Shown here in pieces: positions 60,378 through 64,000 of a DNA stretch of 64,000 bases. Source of the stretch: an uncultured Alistipes sp. Its GTDB lineage: Bacteria > Bacteroidota > Bacteroidia > Bacteroidales > Rikenellaceae. The stretch lies in NCBI RefSeq assembly GCF_949296715.1, contig NZ_CASFQD010000057.1, positions 1 through 64,000 of the forward strand, read 5' to 3'. The position numbers and the translations under genes were made by a program. The stretch's first letter is position 1, and each line of letters starts with the position of its first letter. The notes beneath the pieces are model-generated. The model saw only the letters and a program-made list of their open reading frames with translations. It made no database searches and had not been told where the DNA came from.

Positions 60378-61469
60378 TCACTCCCGGGAGGGCTCCGGGC
60401 CGGTCGGCGTGCCGAGCACCTCCATCTGCTGGCGCACCGACTCCTCGTGGATCGCCTGGTAGACCGTGCGCATGAATTCGCGGTCCATGCCCAGCTCGAC
60501 GGCCTGTGCCGCACGGCGCTCCAGCAGCTCTTCGTAGCGCTGCGCTTGGAGCACCGGCATGTCGTGCTCCTTCTTGTACTGTCCGATGTCGCGCGAGACG
60601 CGCATGCGGCGGGTAAGCAGGTCGAGCAGTTCGTCGTCGATCTTGTCGATCTCGGCCCGCAGTTCGTTGAGGCTTTCGGTCGTGGTGGTCATTTCGCGGA
60701 TTACGAGGTTGCGGCAGATGTATGCCAGGGTTTCGGGGGTGATCTGCTGCGCCTTGTCGCTCCAGGCGCAGTCGGGGTCGCAGTGGGCCTCGATCACCAG
60801 CCCGTCGAAGCCGAGGTCCATGGCCTGCTGCGAGAGCGGAGCGATCAGCTCGCGCTTGCCGCCGATGTGGCTCGGATCGCAGAAGATCGGCAGCTGCGGC
60901 AGGCGGCGGTGCAGCTCGATGGGGATGGCCCACATGGGGTGGTTGCGGTAGAGGCTCCGGTCGATCGAGGTGAAGCCGCGGTGGATGACGCCGAGGCGGC
61001 GGATACCGGCGTTGTAGATGCGCTGCACGGCGCCGATCCACAGCTCGAGGTCGGGGCTGACGGGGTTCTTGACCAGCACGGGCACGTCCCGCCCGCGCAG
61101 CGAGTCGGCGATCTCCTGCATGGCGAAGGGATTGGCGGCGGTGCGGGCGCCGATCCAGAGCAGGTCGACGCCGCCGGCCAGCGCCGCGGTGACATGCTCG
61201 TGTGTGGCGACCTCCGTGGCGGTGTACATGCCCGTCTGCTGCTTCACGCGGCGCAGCCACGCCAGTCCTTCGGCGCCCACGCCCTCGAAGCCTCCGGGCT
61301 TGGTGCGGGGTTTCCACAGCCCGGCGCGGTAGATGTGCACGCCCTCGGCGGCCAGGGCGCGGGCCGTGCGGAGCACCTGCTCCTCGGTTTCGGCGCTGCA
61401 CGGCCCGGCGATGAGGAGCGGGCGCCGGGGGTCCATGCAGGGGAAAAGTATCGGTTTGAGATCGTTCAT
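60378..61469 (-). CDS. Bifunctional DAHP synthase/chorismate mutase
   Basis: A 363-residue fusion for the entry and branch steps of aromatic synthesis. The N-terminal domain (about 15-265) is a KDO8P-type (AroF/AroA-beta) DAHP synthase: LLIAGPCSAETEEQ, RAGLWKPRTKPGGFEG, LWIGARTAANPF and CDPSHIGGKRELI. The C-terminal AroQ domain (about 270-350) has LNELRAEIDKIDDELLDLLTRRMRVSRDIGQYKKEHDMPVL. The fusion is typical of the Bacteroidetes and allows feedback through the mutase. It lies 47 bp after pheA on the same strand and is probably co-transcribed with it. Confidence 0.95.
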   Translation of the reverse strand: MNDLKPILFPCMDPRRPLLIAGPCSAETEEQVLRTARALAAEGVHIYRAGLWKPRTKPGGFEGVGAEGLAWLRRVKQQTGMYTATEVATHEHVTAALAGGVDLLWIGARTAANPFAMQEIADSLRGRDVPVLVKNPVSPDLELWIGAVQRIYNAGIRRLGVIHRGFTSIDRSLYRNHPMWAIPIELHRRLPQLPIFCDPSHIGGKRELIAPLSQQAMDLGFDGLVIEAHCDPDCAWSDKAQQITPETLAYICRNLVIREMTTTTESLNELRAEIDKIDDELLDLLTRRMRVSRDIGQYKKEHDMPVLQAQRYEELLERRAAQAVELGMDREFMRTVYQAIHEESVRQQMEVLGTPTGPEPSRE

Positions 61470-61516
61470 GGCGGTAGGATTTTTATCGGTTTGTTTTTTG
61501 GGGTCGGATGGCGGTT

Positions 61517-62362
61517 TTACAAGTCGGGGGTCGGGCAGGCGGCGTACTCGCCCAGGATGCGGAAGTCGCTCGTCAGCGGCCGTGCGGCGCTGATGGCCTG
61601 CCGGTAACGCTCCGCGTCGTCGAAGGCGACGTCGACGTAGAAGAGGTACTCCCACTCGCGCCCGATGACGGGCAGCGACTGTATTTTCGTGAGGTTGATG
61701 TCGTAGAAGGCCAGCACGGTGAGCACCTTCGAGAGGCTTCCACGCGTATGGGGCAGTGCGAAGAGCAGCGACGCCTTGTCGATTGGCCCCTGCTGCGGGA
61801 ACGCCGCGGCGCGCGTGCGGTCGGCGAGCACGAGGAAGCGCGTGAAGTTGTGCCTGTTGGTCTCGATGCCGTGCTCGAGGATCGTGAGGCCGTACATCCG
61901 TGCGGCGTCGGCGCCGCAGATCGCCGCGACGCCCTGCGCACCGGTTTCTGCAATCTCGCGGGCGCTGCCCGCCGTGTCGTCGCGCTCGACGACCTTCAGG
62001 GCGGGATGCGCCTTCAGGAAGTCGCCGCACTGCATCAGGGCGATGGGGTGGGAGTGCACCTCGCGGATGTCGCCCATCGACTGCCCCGGCAGGGCGGCCG
62101 CGACGTGCGAGATGCGGAGCTTCTCCTCGCCGATGACCGTGGCGTGGCTGCGGCGCAGCAGCTCGTGGTTGGGCAGCAGGCTCCCGGCGATGGTGTTCTC
62201 GATGGCGGCGATGCCCAGCAGGTCGGGGTCGGTCTCCATGCGGGCGAAGAGTGCGTCGAAACTCGGGCAGGGGACGACCTGCAGCTCCTCGCCCGGAAAG
62301 TGGTTCCGGGCGGCCGTCTCGTGGAAACATCCCGCAATGCCCTGTATGGCTATCCGTATCAT
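61517..62362 (-). CDS. pheA: Prephenate dehydratase
   Basis: A 281-residue phenylalanine-pathway enzyme that converts prephenate to phenylpyruvate. The N-terminal domain has the catalytic TRF in NRHNFTRFLVLADR (about residue 170) and the start RIAIQGIAGCFHETAAR. The C-terminal ACT domain (about 190-275, KASLLFALPHTRGSLSKVLTVLAFYDINLTKIQS) is the likely phenylalanine sensor. It is mono-functional; the mutase is in the next gene. The start is ATG at 62362, about 30 bp after an attenuator hairpin. Confidence 0.95.
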   Translation of the reverse strand: MIRIAIQGIAGCFHETAARNHFPGEELQVVPCPSFDALFARMETDPDLLGIAAIENTIAGSLLPNHELLRRSHATVIGEEKLRISHVAAALPGQSMGDIREVHSHPIALMQCGDFLKAHPALKVVERDDTAGSAREIAETGAQGVAAICGADAARMYGLTILEHGIETNRHNFTRFLVLADRTRAAAFPQQGPIDKASLLFALPHTRGSLSKVLTVLAFYDINLTKIQSLPVIGREWEYLFYVDVAFDDAERYRQAISAARPLTSDFRILGEYAACPTPDL

Positions 62363-62391
62363 GGGTTGTCGTTTGGTTTTCGTGTCAAATG

Positions 62392-62420
62392 AAAAATCCC
62401 GCTCGGCGGAGCGGGATTTT
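62392..62420 (-). terminator. Attenuator hairpin in the pheA leader
   Basis: On the minus strand a perfect 12-bp stem (AAAATCCCGCTC/GAGCGGGATTTT, 62409-62420 with 62393-62404) with a CGCC loop, followed by a T run into the pheA leader. The stem can compete with an upstream segment GAGCGGGA (62466-62473) in the leader-peptide gene, which pairs perfectly over 8 bp with the first arm. Confidence 0.85.
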
Positions 62421-62451
62421 CGTGGTTTCTGTTTATGCTGTCGTCCTGCGA

Positions 62452-62529
62452 TCAGATGCACACCGTCCCGCTCTTTCCTTCGCAAAAGAAAAAGTAAAAA
62501 AACGAATATGCAAACGAGTATGCCTTCAT
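62452..62529 (-). CDS. pheL: PheA leader peptide, Phe/Tyr-rich
   Basis: A 25-residue ORF, complement of 62529-62452, ATG to TGA. Residues 4-15 read YSFAYSFFYFFF: six Phe (6, 10, 11, 13, 14, 15) and three Tyr (4, 8, 12) in 12 positions. It ends 32 bp before the attenuator stem. Codons 19-22 contain the antiterminator arm GAGCGGGA. By analogy with E. coli pheL, ribosome stalling at Phe codons would keep the terminator from forming. The peptide and both structures are seen in the sequence; regulation is inferred. Confidence 0.85.
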   Translation of the reverse strand: MKAYSFAYSFFYFFFCEGKSGTVCI

Positions 62530-62534
62530 GGTCT

Positions 62535-62590
62535 TGCTTTCCGCGTCTTCCCTCTGCCCTTCGGCTCTCTGCTTTCCGCGTTTTCCCTCT
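62535..62590. repeat. Imperfect 21-bp direct repeat in the pheA leader
   Basis: TGCTTTCCGCGTYTTCCCTCT-like copies at 62535-62555 and 62570-62590 (one mismatch), 35 bp apart. Confidence 0.75.
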
Positions 62591-62750
62591 GTCTGGTTAC
62601 GGCCCCTCCTGTCTGGTTACGGCCCCTCCTGTCTGGTTACGGGCCCTCCTGCCTGGTTACGGGCCCTCCTGCCTGGTTACGGGCCCTCCTGCCTGGTTAC
62701 GGCCCCTCCTGTCTGGTTACGGGCCCTCCTGCCTGTTTCGGGCCCGGGTG
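62591..62750. repeat. 20-bp minisatellite in the pheA 5' leader
   Basis: Seven copies of GYCTGGTTACGGSCCCTCCT and an eighth degenerate copy, head to tail, each exactly 20 bp. Copies differ at two positions. It lies between the likely promoter (62768-62775) and the leader-peptide gene, so it is probably transcribed. Confidence 0.92.
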
Positions 62751-62767
62751 GCGCGTTTTTTCTTATG

Positions 62768-62775
62768 CAAATGTA
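62768..62775 (-). promoter_or_regulatory. -7 box for the pheA operon
   Basis: Minus strand TACATTTG, an exact TAnnTTTG match, about 240 bp upstream of the leader-peptide ATG. No nearer box is seen. Confidence 0.5.
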
Positions 62776-62942
62776 GTGAAATATTCCGCCAATCCAAAAT
62801 CCGGGACGCTTTTTTGTTTCGGATGTCCGCAATCCCTTTCTCCGAACGGGACGCCTGTAAAAAAGAGGAGGGGCCCGGCGGCTTGAGGACGTTGCCGCAG
62901 GAACCCCTCCGACGGAAGAGGCGCCCCGGCGGGCCCGATACG

Positions 62943-62969
62943 AAAAATGCCGCCCATCAAGGCGGCATT
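62943..62969 (-). terminator. Terminator of tRNA-Thr
   Basis: Minus strand stem AATGCCGCC/GGCGGCATT (9 bp, loop of 6) followed by TTTTTC, 9 bp downstream of the tRNA. Confidence 0.8.
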
Positions 62970-62977
62970 CGCTTCGA

Positions 62978-63048
<71 letters not shown>

Positions 63049-63069
63049 ATTTCCCTCATTCGAGTGGTG

Positions 63070-63077
63070 CAAAAGTA
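63070..63077 (-). promoter_or_regulatory. -7 box for tRNA-Thr
   Basis: Minus strand TACTTTTG, an exact match, 22 bp upstream of the tRNA 5' end. Confidence 0.6.
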
Positions 63078-63129
63078 CACAAGAAAAATGAAAAGACCAA
63101 AAAAAAGCACGATTTTCCCGATTTTTTTC

Positions 63130-63137
63130 TATCTTTA
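63130..63137 (+). promoter_or_regulatory. -7-like box for the threonine dehydrogenase gene
   Basis: TATCTTTA differs from TAnnTTTG at the last base, 24 bp before ATG 63162. Confidence 0.4.
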
Positions 63138-63161
63138 CTTCCGGATTATAATAAAAATCTT

Positions 63162-64000
63162 ATGAAACGCATCTTGATCGTAGGAGCCGGAGGGCAGATC
63201 GGTTCCGAGTTGACAGTCTATCTGCGCAAGATTTACGGAAACCACAATGTCGTCGCCACAGACATGCGCGAGTGCCGCGCATTGGGCGAAGACGGCCCGT
63301 TCGAGGTGCTCAACGCCCTCGACGCCACGGCCATGGCTTCGGTCGTGGCCCGCTACCACGTGGATACGATCTTCAACCTCGTGGCGCTGCTCTCGGCCGT
63401 GGGCGAGCGCAACCCCCAGATGGCGTGGAACGTCAACATGGGTGCGCTGAACAATTCGCTGGAGGTGGCCCGCCAGCACCACTGCGCCCTCTTCACCCCG
63501 TCGTCGATCGGCGCCTTCGGACCCTCGTCGCCCAAGGACAAGACCCCGCAGGACACAATCATGCAGCCGACGACGATCTACGGCATCTGCAAGGTCACGG
63601 GTGAGCTGCTCGGCAACTACTACCACCACAAATACGGCGTCGACACCCGTTCGGTGCGCTTCCCGGGCATCATATCGAACGTCACGCTCCCGGGCGGCGG
63701 CACGACCGACTACGCCGTCGAAATCTATTACGAGGCAATCCGCAGCGGACGTTTCACCTGCCCCGTGCCCCGGGACGTCTACATGGACATGATTTACATG
63801 CCCGATGCGCTGCGCGCGTGCGTCGAGCTGATGGAGGCCGACCCCGCGAAGCTCGTGCACCGCAACAGCTTCAACATCGCCTCGATGAGCTTCACGCCCG
63901 AAATCATCTATGCCGAAATCCGCAAGCGGCTGCCCGACTTCACGATGGACTACGACATCGACCCCGTGAAGAAGGAGATTGCCGAGAGCTGGCCCAATTC
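63162..64000 (+). CDS. tdh: L-threonine 3-dehydrogenase, SDR/epimerase type (partial)
   Basis: Oxidises L-threonine to 2-amino-3-ketobutyrate with NAD+. The frame runs off the right edge at residue 279. An extended SDR fold: GAGGQIGSEL nucleotide loop, NLVALLSAVGERNPQMAWNVNM, the catalytic Ser in TPSSIGAFGPSSPKDKTPQD and YGICKVTGE (YxxxK). The MYMPDAL-like segment (MIYMPDALRACVELMEAD) and GGGTTDYAVE match TDH rather than GalE. The gene is divergent from tRNA-Thr. Confidence 0.93.
   Translation, partial: MKRILIVGAGGQIGSELTVYLRKIYGNHNVVATDMRECRALGEDGPFEVLNALDATAMASVVARYHVDTIFNLVALLSAVGERNPQMAWNVNMGALNNSLEVARQHHCALFTPSSIGAFGPSSPKDKTPQDTIMQPTTIYGICKVTGELLGNYYHHKYGVDTRSVRFPGIISNVTLPGGGTTDYAVEIYYEAIRSGRFTCPVPRDVYMDMIYMPDALRACVELMEADPAKLVHRNSFNIASMSFTPEIIYAEIRKRLPDFTMDYDIDPVKKEIAESWPN

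Noticed and set aside
62591..62750. Possible CRISPR array
   Set aside because: Units are contiguous 20-mers with no spacers, and no cas genes are present.

Overview
The window looks like a chromosomal segment of a GC-rich member of the Bacteroidales, most likely Alistipes or a close relative (family Rikenellaceae). Three things point there. First, there are lineage-specific families: GldE, DUF4270, DUF4837, DUF3098, a fused DAHP synthase/chorismate mutase, and TonB- and plug-like proteins. Second, Bacteroidetes-type promoters (TAnnTTTG -7 boxes) recur just upstream of genes that lack clear Shine-Dalgarno sequences. Third, neighbouring genes have a high GC content. A choloylglycine hydrolase-family protein fits a gut habitat. 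Almost all of the window is ordinary core genome; there is no phage, IS element, integrase or CRISPR array.

Layout. 1-6064: tail of a ComF-like gene, dnaB, yifB, then a lower-GC TIR-WD40 gene that sits directly in front of the division genes. 6075-14632: murG-murC-ftsQ-ftsA-ftsZ-gldE-phosphopantetheinyl transferase, a cell-wall/division run lacking the usual upstream dcw genes. 14718-29024 (minus strand): an Omp85-type barrel, a secreted C1 peptidase, topA, DUF4270 with a short glycogen synthase-like protein, the run ftsX-DUF3098-uppP-truB-queA, and a YfhO membrane protein. 29112-31448 (plus): polyprenyl synthetase and a FucP-like transporter. 31655-45336: a caspase-fold-like lipoprotein, rplS, surE, a LuxR-type two-component pair, cls, DUF4837, a polysaccharide deacetylase, a lipoprotein, efp, ribB, a degenerate AraC gene and a RelA/SpoT homologue. 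45419-53270: hemolysin III, two methyltransferases, xseB-xseA-menA, a TonB-like protein, prfA and the choloylglycine hydrolase. 53415-64000: an amino-acid symporter, an AT-rich lgt remnant, DUF2721, a PhoB-PhoR-PiT phosphate operon, DAHP synthase/chorismate mutase and pheA, tRNA-Thr, and the start of a threonine dehydrogenase.

The most notable signals are regulatory or evolutionary. A Phe/Tyr-rich leader peptide followed by a perfect terminator, with a competing antiterminator segment, lies in front of pheA; this is a textbook attenuator, and its leader RNA also carries a 20-bp minisatellite. A TIR protein with 14 WD40 repeats interrupts the approach to the division cluster. A fragment of a second, AT-rich lgt is stranded between two genes. 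FtsQ carries a charged insertion of about 100 residues. The RelA/SpoT protein has a degenerate hydrolase site. Eleven-bp direct repeats resembling a Pho box precede the phosphate transporter.
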